From NCBI GenBank assembly GCA_015680685.1, contig MNCI01017854.1:80740-102738 (forward strand): a DNA stretch of 21,999 nt, given 5' to 3'. The translations under genes were made by a program, and so were the position numbers. Source of the DNA: Gnetum montanum (Eukaryota; Streptophyta; Gnetopsida; Gnetales; Gnetaceae). Below, piece after piece: positions 1-11,385 of this stretch. Every line of letters starts with the position of its first letter. Within the stretch, counting starts at the first letter, position 1. The notes beneath the pieces were generated by a model. It worked only from the letters and a program-made list of their open reading frames with translations. It searched no databases and was not told the DNA's origin.

Positions 1-1330
1 TTATTGATTTTTTCTTATCCATACGCTTAGTGGATACTTCTCTTTAACACTACCTATCAAGGGGAAGTAATGTTGTATCTTCCAAATTTACTTATTAGCT
101 AGATGGGGTTCTCATCTTTTGTCATGTCTCAAACTCTTTTCCCCTTGTATCTAAGAGAGCATCTATGAAGCTATCTCCAAAATCAATGTTAAAATTTAAC
201 ATTAGCATGAATTTTAACCAAATTAACATCAAAATAAAATGGTAACATCAATATTCTCATCAATTTTCATCTTCAATCTAAATCAATATTAAAAGCAATG
301 GCTAACATTGGTTTCTATATTAATTTTCTTCTTCAACTATAATTGGTACTAAAACTAATATGCACTCTAAAAATTAAGATCAAAATCAATGATTTAGCAA
401 TTTTAAAGAGAGGACAGAGTGAGAAAGAAAGTGAGAGAAAAGGAGAAAGGATGATTGCATCAATACAAACAACACTAGAAGCACATCTTTAGCAATACAT
501 AGGTAAACTAAAATAATAATAATAGCAACAACAATACAGATTGAAAAAGATTACATAGGTAAAGTAATGAAGAAGAAGAAGTACTTGATGGATAGAAAAA
601 AGGGGTCATTCAAAGAGGTTTTGAAGACTGAATAAGATGGAAACACAGTTACTCCCTTGTTTCAGTTATGGCTAAAATATGATTTTATTTTTAAAATTCT
701 TTTTTCATCTTGAATGCTTATTGAATTTAATTTTTAATTCTGAGATTTTGGATTGTTGAATCCTTGTTTTGTTAATCTCTCCACCCATCGTTACACTCTT
801 AGGTCTAAATGACTTAGATGAAATTTGTTTCTAACTAAACTTGGAAACACCCATATAGATTTAGGGTAATTTGGCATAAATATTTTCCAATAGAGGCCAA
901 GGATCCCTTATATGAGGATTGATACTACTGACAAAAAGTGAAAGCATCTTAGACCCATCTTGATTTTGGAAATTTTGGAAAGTGAATTTTTAGTATTAAT
1001 ATTCTGATGATTTTTCAAGTTTGGCATCAAATTTCATCACTTAGTTTTGATTTAGAGATCTTTCTAAAATTTATTAAGAAGAGGGGCTAATAAAAAGAAA
1101 TCAAATTAAATTTTTTTCGTATAGGTGCACATTTTTAGGATATGATTTTAACAAAATATTGGTCATATATTCTTGGAAATCAAATAAATATGATTTCAGA
1201 AATATCATTGTATCTTTTTTTTTATTGAAATGGAACAACTATTGCATTGTAAAAAATGCCTAGTAATAATAATAGTTTCATTTTCCTTATGAATGAACGT
1301 ATATAAAATTATTATATTAGTAATGATTAA

Positions 1331-1410
1331 GCCTTTCTTTAGTTTGGTGTGATAGCAAAGGAATTTTGTAGCTTTTCTTTAGTTTGGTATGGTAGCAAAT
1401 AAATCTTTTA
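1331..1410. repeat. Short tandem duplication, 2 x 40 bp
   Basis: The phrase 'ctttagtttggt' followed by 'tagcaaa' occurs twice with an exact 40-base offset (copies 1331-1370 and 1371-1410). The copies differ at several bases, so this is an old local duplication. No coding function is evident. Confidence 0.7.
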
Positions 1411-2477
1411 TGTTTTCTTTTATGGATTAAAGCTGGAATTAGAAGTGTGGTTACATTTCTGATTTTAGGATAGGTTAATTAAATATTAGTGATATGGCCT
1501 ATATTATTTCCAAGTAAAAGAGTTAAATTGAGAGAATTTTGTAATGTGATTGTTGCTAGAAAAATAGAAAATATCATTATACTATTGATATTACTAATTT
1601 ATGTGTTTCCCATGGCTAACTATTTGGGTGAATATATTTATTGATGAAAAACATTAGATGTATTTTATGATTTGAAGAAATCAAGACTTGATTTGTAAAT
1701 TAGAAAATGCAGAGTTGTACATTATAGCAAAAGAATATGGTATAAATTTTTATGGTTTCTCTTCATTTTTCATGACTCCTTTTTGGTTTAGAAAATTAGC
1801 ATTGGTTAAGCTAAAATATAAATGTGGAATTTTGTGCTAGTTTGGAATTTTTCATTTCACTTACCTTTCATTTTGCTACAATACTAAAGAATCAAAAATT
1901 AAGCTTGAGAAGCATTAAAATTTATTCTATAGTTCTAATCAAGCCTTACATGTTTGTTGATCATAAAATCAAAATTTATTTACTAGCATAAGAAAATCCA
2001 AGACAACAAAGCTAATATTATATCTTTAGTAGTAACTAAAGTATATGGGATGTTGTATGTGCTAAAGGTTGAATATATTGTTAACTTATTTTCCTATCAT
2101 TTTTCATAGTGGTTTCCTAGTTGTTATTTGTGCTAGTCTAAATGAAAGATTGGATTTCTATTGATTGATTAACATTAAGGGAAAAACAACTTATGTGTGC
2201 ATTTTTCAACTAGAAATTTGGGGGCTTTAGATATTATCTCTTACATCCTAAGATCAAGGTGTTACATTTTTTTAAGTCTTTTTCTTCATCAAGCTAAAAT
2301 TAATCTCAAAATCAATGACCAATGTCAATTTGTCCATCTAAATTGAAAAGTGATATTAAACAATAACTTCTCATATTAATTTTCAACTTTAACTTTTAGA
2401 ATTAACATTGTAACATTCATCTAACACCTATTATACATTATAGATTCCTTAGAATTATGATCAATGCCTCATCCAAG

Positions 2478-2489
2478 TATAAATAGGGG
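2478..2489 (+). promoter_or_regulatory. TATA-like box, possibly of a relict LTR promoter
   Basis: TATAAATAGGGG is a good match to a plant TATA box. It lies about 240 bases upstream of the point where element 1 coding sequence becomes readable on the same strand. The box could belong to a relict 5' LTR whose element lost gag, protease and most of RT by deletion. No matching second LTR was found downstream, so this is an inference. A chance TATA box in AT-rich DNA is equally possible. Confidence 0.3.
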
Positions 2490-2724
2490 TTGAGGATGCA
2501 TAACCAAAGGTTGGATCTTTGCCACTATTAAGAAAAATCTAAGTAGCATCTAGCATTTTAAGCATTTTAGCAATTGAGAAAACTAAGGTCTACATCAATT
2601 TTACAAGCTTCAGTTTTCCTCTTTAGATTTGGTTCTAACTTAAAGTTCAACTTCAATTTTTCACTTTTCCTTCTACTTCGGTCTTTCATCCTTTGGAAAA
2701 CCAATGTTTAGCAATATTAAAAAC

Positions 2725-4550
2725 AAGATGGAATTATGATTGATCTTGAGAGAGTTAACACAATTCTAGAAGTGCCTTACCCTTTATCTAAGATTGATTT
2801 AAGAGCTTTCTTTGAATAGATTAATTTTGTTAGATGATGTATCCCTATCTATGTTGAATTAGTTAGACCATTAAATGAGATGCTCAAGAAAGATGGTAAT
2901 ATTCATTAGATAGATGAAAGAAAGAATGATTTCATTGTGGTTAAAGAAGCCATTATAGATGCCCCTATCCTGGCTTCTCCCTAGTATGAGAATGGTTTCC
3001 TTTTATATGCTTTTTCTACTAACATTACTACCATTGCTATCTTAACCTAAGATGTAGTTGATCAACGTGAAAGGCCTATAGCTCTCATGTCTACACCTTT
3101 GAAAGATGTGGAATTAAAATACTCATTGCTAGAAAAACAATTGTATGATGTGATTAAAGCCTTTAATAAATTTCACTACTATTTGTTAAATGCAAAGGTC
3201 TTTGTTATTGTCCCTGATCCTACCACTGTTGCATTGGCTAAATTACAAGAGCCTAGTGAAAAATAGGCTAAATGGATTATGAAATTACAAGAGTTTGATA
3301 TCAAATTGAGGATAGCTAAGTTAGTTACAAGAAGTGGCCTTTCCAAGATGATAGCCAAAGCCTCATCCTTAGAAGATTGTGATATGTCTAAAGATAAGGA
3401 GTTAATACCACTTCACATTTCATCCATTGATGAAGAAAACAATATTCAGATTTACCTAGATATAAAAGAAAGCTTTTAGTAGCTAATTTCTCTAAGTTTG
3501 CTCTAACCAATGGTGCATTGTTTAGGGAATAATTTCCAGGAAATATACCTAAGATGTTTTAACCGAGAATAAGTGAACAATGCTTTAAAGCAACTTCATG
3601 AGGAAGGACATATAGGACATTGCCCATTAGTGCATAAGATCACTAGAGTAGGTTACTATTGGACCACTATGATTAATGACACCTAAAATCTAGTTATAAC
3701 ATGTATTCAATGTCAAATATTCACAGGTATAGATTCCAAGAGCTCAGCCCCCTAACAACCTATAATAGAAACAAGACCATTCATGTAAAGGACTTTAGAT
3801 TTTATTGGGGTGATTAATCCATTATCAATAGCCCAACACAAGTTTATCTTTACAACTATTGTGAAGTTACTCAATTTCTAGAAAATGATATAATTTCTAT
3901 ATATGGATATCCTTACATTTTAATAGTGGATAATGGACCCACCTCCATCTTTATAGAGTTCACTAATTGGGCTAGGGAACATAATGTTATTGTTAAAGCT
4001 GTGACTAAATCTTATTTGCAAGGAAATGGTTTTGTTGAGTCATCTAATAAAATTATATTAGGTGGAATTAAAAGATGATAACTCAAAATCCATGAACATG
4101 GCATGAAAAATTAAAATAGGTAGTGTGGGAGAATAGAATTCATTAGAAAGAATCAATCAAAACCATGCTTTATAACCTCGTGTATAGTCAAAAACCAATA
4201 TTGCCAATAAATTTATAGATTGTTATCAGCTTTTCATGGACTATCTAACAACTAATGAACACTTATTTTTACATACACATGATCTTTGGAATTTAGAACT
4301 TAAGAGGATCAAAGCAATTGAAAGTGTATTCAATCACGAACAGCTATTAGGAGGTGGTTTGACAAAAAGTATGTAGCCAAAGTTTTTCAAGTAGGTGATT
4401 TAGTCCTTAAGAGAGATAGAGTGTCTTGTGAAATAGGTCCTAAAACTAAATTTTTCCCTATGTGGTTGGGCTCATACCAAGTTACAAATATTGTTGACCC
4501 TAATGTGCATAAATCGTGGATCTACAAGGATACAAATTAAATAGAAATTT
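2725..4550 (+). pseudogene. Degraded Ty3/gypsy pol fragment (RT thumb, RNase H, integrase), element 1
   Basis: Pieces of a retrotransposon polyprotein read in order on the plus strand. The RT thumb/connection is at about 2730-2990 (LRAFFE, then PLNEMLKKDG). RNase H follows at about 2990-3440 (LYAFSTN, ELKYSLLEKQLYDVI, then KLQEFDIKLR). The integrase zinc-finger region is at about 3590-3720 (HEEGHIGH ... GYYWTT ... CIQCQ, with HHCC residues visible). The integrase core spans about 3785-4070, with LDFIG, VDNGP and NGFVESSNK supplying the D, D and E positions. The integrase C-terminus (VGDLVLKRDR, then FFPMWLGSYQV) is at about 4369-4500. In-frame stops and frame changes are frequent. The fingers and palm of RT, protease and gag are missing upstream, so this is a 5'-truncated dead copy. 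Its sequence differs from the pol of element 2, so it is a different Ty3/gypsy family. The longest open piece, 3279-3479, covers the end of RNase H. Confidence 0.88.
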
Positions 4551-4570
4551 TAATGCATTTGATTTAAGGC

Positions 4571-5014
4571 ATTTCTACTCAGGTGCCCCTTTTGAACACA
4601 TTGTGGATCCTTAATCACATGCTCTCTCCTCATTCCTCATGCATTTCATTTATATATAGTTGCATTTGCATATTTTCATTGTTTTCATCAATTTCCCATG
4701 CATATTAGGTCTACCATCACCTCTTTCTTAGTGTATTGGTTTTGGTTTGATTTATGTTGTTCAAATATGTTTTTAATGATTATTATGATCATTTCTACTC
4801 AAGTGCCCCTTTTGAACACTTGGTGGATCCTTGATCACATGCTCTCTCCTTATTTCTCATGCATTTCATTTGTATATAGTTGCATTTTCATAGTTTCTTT
4901 GCTTTCATCAATTTCCCATGCATATTAGGTCTACCATCACCTCTTGCTTAGTATATTGGATTTGGTTTGATTTATGTTATTCAAATATGTTTTTAATAAT
5001 TATTATGATTATTT
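4571..5014. repeat. Tandem duplication, 2 x 220 bp
   Basis: The sequence 4571-4790 is repeated at 4791-5010 with an exact 220-base period. Shared blocks include 'gtgccccttttgaacac', 'ccatgcatattaggtctacc' and 'tttggtttgatttatgtt'. By eye the copies differ at roughly one base in ten or fewer, so the duplication is clearly younger than the decay of the neighbouring pol fragment. It starts about 70 bases after the integrase C-terminus of element 1 and probably lies in that element's 3' non-coding part. The open stretch at 4698-4928 is a by-product of this repeat. Confidence 0.92.
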
Positions 5015-5208
5015 GAATTGCTAAGCATTAAGTCATCATAACATCATATGATATTAATGAAAGTATAATGTTTAAGTTATATCATATTACTATTGTATAA
5101 AATCTCTTTTATATGATATATAATCTTATGGTTCTTTCCAGTCTATTTCAAGGTTTTGGCTTTATTAGTTATGTTGGATTATGAAGGATGGGATTTATGC
5201 TAACTTAT

Positions 5209-6082
5209 TGATGAGTGGCGAGGTGCCCCTACACTCAACCATACGAATCATAAAATGTTCATACCCAATCCGATTGAATTTTGTGGACTTTATTGCTTCT
5301 GTTACATTAGTCCTCTAGAAAGTGAATCTTGCCTTAGGGTCAATCATTGTCTTCCCAATTACACTTGTGATATACAATGGTATGGTTAAGTGTAATTAAG
5401 GCATCTCATTTTTATTATTTTGTATTTTTATGATTTCGATACTTAAAGGGAAATAAAGTGGTTGGACTAACTAATTAACTAATATCTAACTAGTTCTAAC
5501 ATAAGCATCTAGTCCCACTTTCCGTACATGTCCTAAACCCACATATCCACTGCTAAGTGACCAAGTGCTACACTATTAGGTATACTAAGCAATAATGCTA
5601 TTGGGATTACCAGGTGAATACATGTTACGCTTGAAGTGGTTGTACTTATGTGTTTAATCTATCTAGCTTAATCACTTCATCAACTTAAATTTTGGAAAAC
5701 ATTTAACAAATAATTGAGAACATTAAATGCATAAATAAAATAGCTAATCTATCCAAAGTGTTTCAAGGTTTATTAGAAAGCTCATCTTTATTACTAGACA
5801 CACTAACGTGCTCAGGTACAACAATGCTTGAATAAAGATCCGTACACTCAATGACTCCTACTGTGGGCACTCAAGAGAAAAATTCTAACTTTCAAGTGGA
5901 AAAGCTACAAGAGCTTCATTGTAACTACAATCTCTATTACCCTAAATGCTGCTAGTAGGAATGTATTTATAGTCAAAAATCAACATTATGTCAATGGGGC
6001 CTTGTTGACACATGATAAAATGTATCAACTAAGTTGTGTTGATGAGGCCTCGTCGACACAACCAACCGAAAGCGACTTATCA
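5209..6082 (-). repeat. 3' LTR of element 2
   Basis: This 874-base copy aligns throughout with 17610-18532. Shared landmarks include 'gatgagtggcgaggt', 'ggtatggttaagtgtaatt', 'aaataaagtggttggactaa' and 'cactcaatgactcct'. On the minus strand it starts TGATAAG and ends CTCATCA, a TG...CA terminus with a short inverted repeat. A minus-strand TATA box lies at 5964-5971 and an AATAAA-type signal at 5787-5792. A 26-base imperfect palindrome (6035-6060) lies in U3. By eye it differs from the 5' LTR at very roughly one base in five or six. Confidence 0.92.
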
Positions 6083-6092
6083 TACCCCCATG
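6083..6092 (-). promoter_or_regulatory. Polypurine tract of element 2
   Basis: On the minus strand, GGGGGTA directly precedes the TGATAAG start of the 3' LTR. This is the position where plus-strand DNA synthesis is primed in LTR retrotransposons. The tract is short and interrupted, as expected in an old copy. Its identity rests on position rather than on strong composition. Confidence 0.6.
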
Positions 6093-6328
6093 ACTAAATG
6101 AAAACTCATCCTCAAGTTCTTTTACAAATTGGAAAGGTATGGGATTATAGACTGATTTTTTGTAAAAAAAATAAACCAACTAACTTGACAAAAAATGGAG
6201 TTCCTGGGTGTACAAATCAACACATAACAAAAAATGATGATGTTCAGGACATAAAATTAAACACCATGATACAACTCTTCAAAATCAAATAGCACATTTC
6301 TTGATGGTGTGAAGTGTGATGGAGAAGA

Positions 6329-9219
6329 TCAGATGGTCCCAGGCAGTGGTGGCTCTTGAGGCTCTGAGGGACCTTCACCAACTTTGCACATGGCTAGTGG
6401 TTGAGGTGGGCAACTGTCTTGTTGTTGTTGCAACTTCAAGCAAGAGACCAAAAGAATCTAGCAGTGCTTTCATTTTCTCCTCCTTACTTCTAGGATTATG
6501 CACCATCCATGTAGCTTATCCTATGTGGGTTGGAACGGGCACATCCCAGGGACATGGGATTGCTAAAAATAACTCCTTCGTGATGATGAACTAGGTATCA
6601 AACTATTTTTGTTCAATGTCAAATGCCTTGATTGTGTCTTTCAGCTCCTAGTAGTGATTCATCAATTTAGCTAGGTCCTCAATGATTGATCAATGATCTC
6701 TGAATCATGCTCTGAGAACATTGAGTTCAACTTTTGCAATCTCAAGCTTTTGCTTGGCATCTTTGTGGTGCATGAACTTGGCCTTGTATAATAGATACAA
6801 GCTAGCCACTTGATTCTCTAACTCTAACCATAGTCGTGTAGTAGTCAGCATTGCTAGGTTTACGTATCAAAGATTGGTCAACTTCATATACTCTATCATT
6901 TCTTTGATTTACAACTCCTTTAGGCAGATCTTCACTTTATTGTAGGCATCAATCCCATCAATGATGGGCTGCCACATTTCTCTTCCTTGTTGGAGTTGCT
7001 AGAGGGCTTCATTCATTTTCACCTTCATCATTTGGATGTGTTTTTCATTGACTTCCTTCTATAGGCCAACCTGGTCTTTATAGTGATTCTTCACTTTTTT
7101 GAACTTGAGGCCCTTATTCTTCCAAGTGGTGATCTCAATGGTAGACTTCTGATATAATGCATGCACTTCTTTCATTATTAGATTTTGATTTTTTGTGGCC
7201 AATCTTCTCAATTCATTGTTTACCCTAGCAAGCTGCTCCTACTGTTGATGAATAAATTCTTACATTTGGTCCTTCTAAGAATTAATATTTCACAAGCAAT
7301 GATTCTATGTAGTTAGGGTCTCATTCTCCTAGTGCATTTATGTCAAGTCCTTCTAAATTGAATACATTTAGGCTTCAACTATCGGCTAGTTGAAGATGGT
7401 CATAACTACCTCCTCGTCAACCTTTTGTAATTATTCCTAATGTTTTTTGAAAGCTTCATCTCTTTTTATTATTGGGTTGAGGATCACAGGATCCACAAGT
7501 AGAGCATGTAGTTTGGCAACCACTGTGGCCAAGTGTTAATTTCATTCTTGAGCCATTTCAAGTTGCCCCTTCAAAATGATGCATTTTTCTCTTACATGCA
7601 ATAGCTCCAACTAGGTTGCAGTGATGGTTTTTGAAAAATCAAAGATGTTCAAAGTCAGTTGCCCAGTTATCATCATTCATTCTAGTAATTCTTCATGCTA
7701 GGCTACGTTTAGCTTTCTGCTGACCATGCCTATGGAAATCTGCACTTCTTGAACTGTAGATATATCAAGTTTAGACACCATGGGTGCATTTAATGCTTCG
7801 GCAACATAGCCAGCAATCACTTCAGCTACTGTTTCCTACCCTTGGTGCTGCATCACCAAGATAGTTGCTTCTTTACCTTTCTCTAAACACATCAAGAAAG
7901 TGGCAGCATTCCCAGAGACTTTTAGGAATAAATGGTGTTGAGATAGTGACATCATCACCTCTTGAGTGTTAAGATCTAACCTTGCATACAACTACATTAA
8001 TTGGGTAAAGAAGATTGGTCTATCCCTCTCCATCTAGCTAACTATTTGGGCCACCTCATTAAGGTGACTCATTGTTGATCGGTACATAGATGGATCTACC
8101 CCACTCATTCCTACACATTGCTTTTGTTCATTCAAGAGCTGTTCTTGGATTTTTCACAAATGCTAATTTCAATGTGGGCCTCTAACATTGTTTCTTGGGT
8201 GGGTGGTGGTGGCGGGTTCTCCTCTTCTTTAGTCATTATTGGCATCTTTTCTTTCATGATCTCGAACCATGAGGCCAAAGGAGTATGCCTAATGGTATCA
8301 TTGGAGTAGTCGACAATGCCTATCCTTTTGCAAAGTTTCTAGATGAGACACGGAAAGGGTAGGGTTTTCCTTTCATGTTCATTTTCCTTAAAGCATTTTT
8401 TAATCTTTAAGTAGATCAAGTGTGGAAGGTTGATAGGAAATTTTCCACTTAGAACAGTGCATGCTCAGGTGGAAAAGGCAATCAACTTGCTTGGCCTTAC
8501 TGTTAGGTTGAGATGATAGGCCTCAATTTTGAAGTAAATTCACTCCATCGATGTGAGTGCGTCGTACTCCTTATGGTCAACCCCATAGCACCATTGTGTC
8601 CAATTCTTCTTCACCTTAGGATCACCTTTTGTGGGTAGCTCTCCTAGATGTGTCCTGGTGTCAGGCAACCCTGGTGCCTGGGCGATAGCTTCTGCTGAGT
8701 AGGACACTTGAATGTCCTTGATTTTGACAATGGACCTCAACCTTCGATTACTCTAGAAGAGATATGTCTCTCCCATGTACGATTTCCCATTGGATCTAAT
8801 TATTGGCCACATGGGAGAGGTTTGTAGTTGGATCATGACATCCGCTGGAGCTTTCTCAAGGAACGGCCTGAAGTTGATCTCTTGAAGGATTGATCATTGA
8901 ATTTCTTGGGACCTGATGATGTCAAGGCAGGCTTGAGTTAAAGTTAACTCAAGCCTTGGCATGGGTCCAAGCACTTCTCCTTCCTGTGATTGTTTAATCA
9001 ACACTTCTTCTTCTTGAATCTGTCAAACAAATTCCACTTCGGGCTTCTCATGAAGAGGTTCCATTGCATGGGTTTCCTTTGGTGGTTCTTAGGCTTATTC
9101 TTGTTGGCCCCTTCCAACTCTGGGTTGCTTCTCTTGTGGTTGAGAGTGTTCTCCTTCCTATGAGCATTTCTATTTTGGTGCCACCTATAATCACAATAAG
9201 ACCATGGGTTAGCAATCAT
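6329..9219 (-). pseudogene. Extra 3' ORF of element 2, plant-transposon-protein-like, decayed
   Basis: Between integrase and the 3' LTR the minus strand reads as one degraded long frame of roughly 960 codons. It has coding character despite in-frame stops. From the N-terminal side there is a charged, basic start (about 9219-9080). A more conserved block follows at about 9060-8540, including SPMWPIIRSNGKSYMGETYL and RSIVKIKDIQVSYSAEAIA. A long helical, Lys/Glu/Leu-rich region fits coiled coil (about 8200-6700, for example YKAKFMHHKDAKQKLEIAKV). The C-terminal end is Gln/Pro-rich (about 6450-6330) with a stop at 6329-6331. The VSYSAEAIAQ...LPDT pattern resembles the 'putative plant transposon protein' domain found in accessory ORFs of plant Ty3/gypsy elements. 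That match is from memory of the pattern and is tentative. The function is unknown. An envelope-like role is sometimes proposed for Athila 3' ORFs, but I see no clear signal peptide or transmembrane segment here. Frame shifts probably divide the region. Confidence 0.62.
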
Positions 9220-9229
9220 TGTATAACTT

Positions 9230-11385
9230 AAAGCAATTAGGATAACTTTATCTCTTAAGGATAGTTACACTTGGCTAAGTTGTGATTATGGCTAATTTAA
9301 TTACTCCAGTTATCATTTTATTCATGTGTTATCATTAATAAATCATCTTGGAGGTTGTTGGAAGAGTTAACTATCAAAAATTATTGATGTTTATATGTTG
9401 CTAGGGTTATTAACCCTTTTGGAGGAGTTAGAAAAATTTTCAAAATTTTTCATCGATTTCTCATCAGAAACCTTTAGGTTTTTAGCCCTCACAATAAAGA
9501 TCTTACCTCCAATAAGTGCATGGTCAAAGAACAGAGTGATTTGGAAAAATGGTTGGGAAGTTATGAGCTCTAAAAGGTTTTGGGCTCTAAAAAATTGCTA
9601 AAACTCCCTGTGTGTTATACGAAAATGAAAAAAAAATTGCAAAGTACATGGTGGTATATATAGCATGTACACACTACATTGACAAGGCCACATTGACATA
9701 GCTATTGCCCACCGTTGATGACCATTAACTTTGGTCAAACTTGCAATATACAAGGAATTTTTGGATGAGACTAGGGTCAAATGAAAGCTCAAAAGGCCAA
9801 GAATAGTATGAAAACATGAGAAGAGGGTGTTGAAGCTCATAAATGTGGAAAAATGGAGAAAATTTGATTCAAGGGATGAATGAAATAAAAGGTTAAAGAG
9901 CACTGAGTGAAATACATAATGAAATAGGCAAAAGATAGGATTGTAATAATGTCAAAGGTAAAGAACCTTAACTAAGCAAACCAAAAGCTATGCAAGTGGG
10001 TTATTCCCATAGCAGGCTTATGCCCTTGTTGCTCTTGCATAACCTCAACTAAGGAGTCTATGGGCCTCACAGTCGATTTAATGATCATGAAAAGTTAAGG
10101 ACCAACCAAAAAGAATCTATCTAAGAATTCCAACACATCAGAGCAAGACATAGAGCATAACATAGAACCCGGTAGTGAGGTGAGTTATGGCAACATGGAT
10201 GAATGATAAAGAAGGTGGAATGGAGTTCCGAATTGAGGTCATAAGAAGTCCCTTGTGGAAGTTTTGGTTAAAATGTCTTGGGAAGATCCATCCTTAGTCC
10301 AAACCAAACCATCCACTTTCAGTGACTTCACATCGCCACCCTAAGACCAATCCATCCACTCAAGACATGAGAGTGCTTCCATAAGACAACTACCATTCCA
10401 TAAGAAGAAGAAAAGAGAGAAGTAGAAAGTAAGAGAGGGCCTTAGTTAGAGGGAACCTTTAGGCATAGGTGCACATCTTTCTAGTCTCATAACCAGTGCT
10501 TGTAGCCCTTTTATTTATCCAAGGGATGTTCTTTGAATTTTCATCATTTATTTTATATTTTTATTTGAAATGGAAACCACAACATGTAAGGACTTATTCA
10601 TGTCTAAGGGGTGTACTTTAAATTCCCATTGTTGTTTTTTTTTTTCTTTTTGGATGGAAACCACACCATGCAAATACTTTATTTGACTTCCTATCAGTGG
10701 CTGGTATGAAATGGTAAGAAGTCCGTGAAAAACACTTAAGCACTTAAGCAAGAAAAAGAGTACAAAGAGTATTAAGTCCCCTTGAAGTCACACCCTTTAC
10801 AAACCTTTGAATCCTTTCTAATTCCATAACTACTAAGGTCACCAATTGATTAAAATTTTTGTTAATGGAAGGGACCTCAAATTCCTAGAACAAGAAAAAC
10901 CATAGAGTTTATTGCATGGGTGAATGACATGGACTCACTACCTATTCCATGAAAAATAAACCATGTCAAAGTCATCAAACATAAAAATTTAAAAATAGAA
11001 ATTAGACATCGATAATCACAACATTAAGCATAAACCATCATTAGTAAATAGCAACAACAACACTATGTCTTGTGACAATAAAGTAATTTTATTAGCAAAA
11101 ATGAGGAAATATCATACTTGAATAAAACAAAACAAAGTAAAATATATAAGAAAGTGTAAGATAATCAATAAAGGCTTAAATGTACTAACAATGGTGTAAA
11201 ATTAGAAAAAATTTTAAAAATCAAAAATTTGTAAAATAAATAATTTGTAAAAATTAAAAACATGAAAAAAAGTGTGAAAAACTGAGAATCCATATGGATT
11301 GTTAGCATGGATGGCTATCTCCCTCATGACTAAGTTGGAAGGAGGAGATGCAAAAAATGGAATGTGGTTGTCCATCCATCAAGGT
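9230..11385 (-). other. Non-coding spacer of element 2 between integrase and the extra ORF
   Basis: About 2.1 kb with no convincing protein on either strand. Short open stretches such as 9395-9601 and 9598-9903 show no motif and overlap on opposite strands. Large Athila/Tat elements usually carry such untranslated DNA around their 3' ORF. A polypyrimidine run on the minus strand (plus-strand purines at about 10403-10438), a poly-T run at about 10625-10645 and an 85-bp tandem duplication at 10521 are the only structures seen. Confidence 0.6.
10521..10690. repeat. Degenerate tandem duplication, about 2 x 85 bp
   Basis: 'aagggatgttctttgaatt' at 10521 recurs as 'aaggggtgtactttaaatt' at 10606. 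'atggaaaccacaacatgtaa' at 10570 recurs as 'atggaaaccacaccatgcaa' at 10654. The offset drifts from 85 to 84 because of small indels in a T-rich middle section. It lies inside the spacer of element 2. Confidence 0.75.

Larger units (their letters stand above)
1..2720. other. AT-rich intergenic DNA without a recognisable gene
   Basis: No reading frame of convincing length or known motif is visible on either strand. The stretch is strongly AT-rich. At about 175-400 it has degenerate, repeated phrases of the type 'aaatcaatrttaaaa', and a similar texture returns at about 2280-2420. A purine-rich patch lies at about 411-450. These could be remains of very old LTRs or other repeats, but I cannot assign them to a family. 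The right edge is set where RT-like sequence of element 1 becomes readable. Confidence 0.6.

Noticed and set aside
175-400. A second degraded LTR in the left flank
   Set aside because: Repeated AT-rich phrases are suggestive, but no ends, TATA box, PBS or partner could be identified.
4698-4928. Hydrophobic 76-residue plus-strand protein
   Set aside because: It spans the junction of the 220-bp tandem repeat in AT-rich DNA. Its hydrophobicity comes from T-rich codons.
6098-6594. Plus-strand open stretches at 6098-6292 and 6316-6594 as host genes
   Set aside because: They lie antisense to the end of the extra ORF and its 3' untranslated part, have no recognisable motif, and are short.
8118-8309. 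Plus-strand open stretch with a Gly-rich segment
   Set aside because: It is the complement of the Pro-rich part of the minus-strand extra ORF, so it is a shadow.
10403-10438. Polypurine tract (plus-strand GAAGAAGAAAAGAGAG)
   Set aside because: It is on the wrong strand for the minus-oriented element 2 and not next to an LTR.
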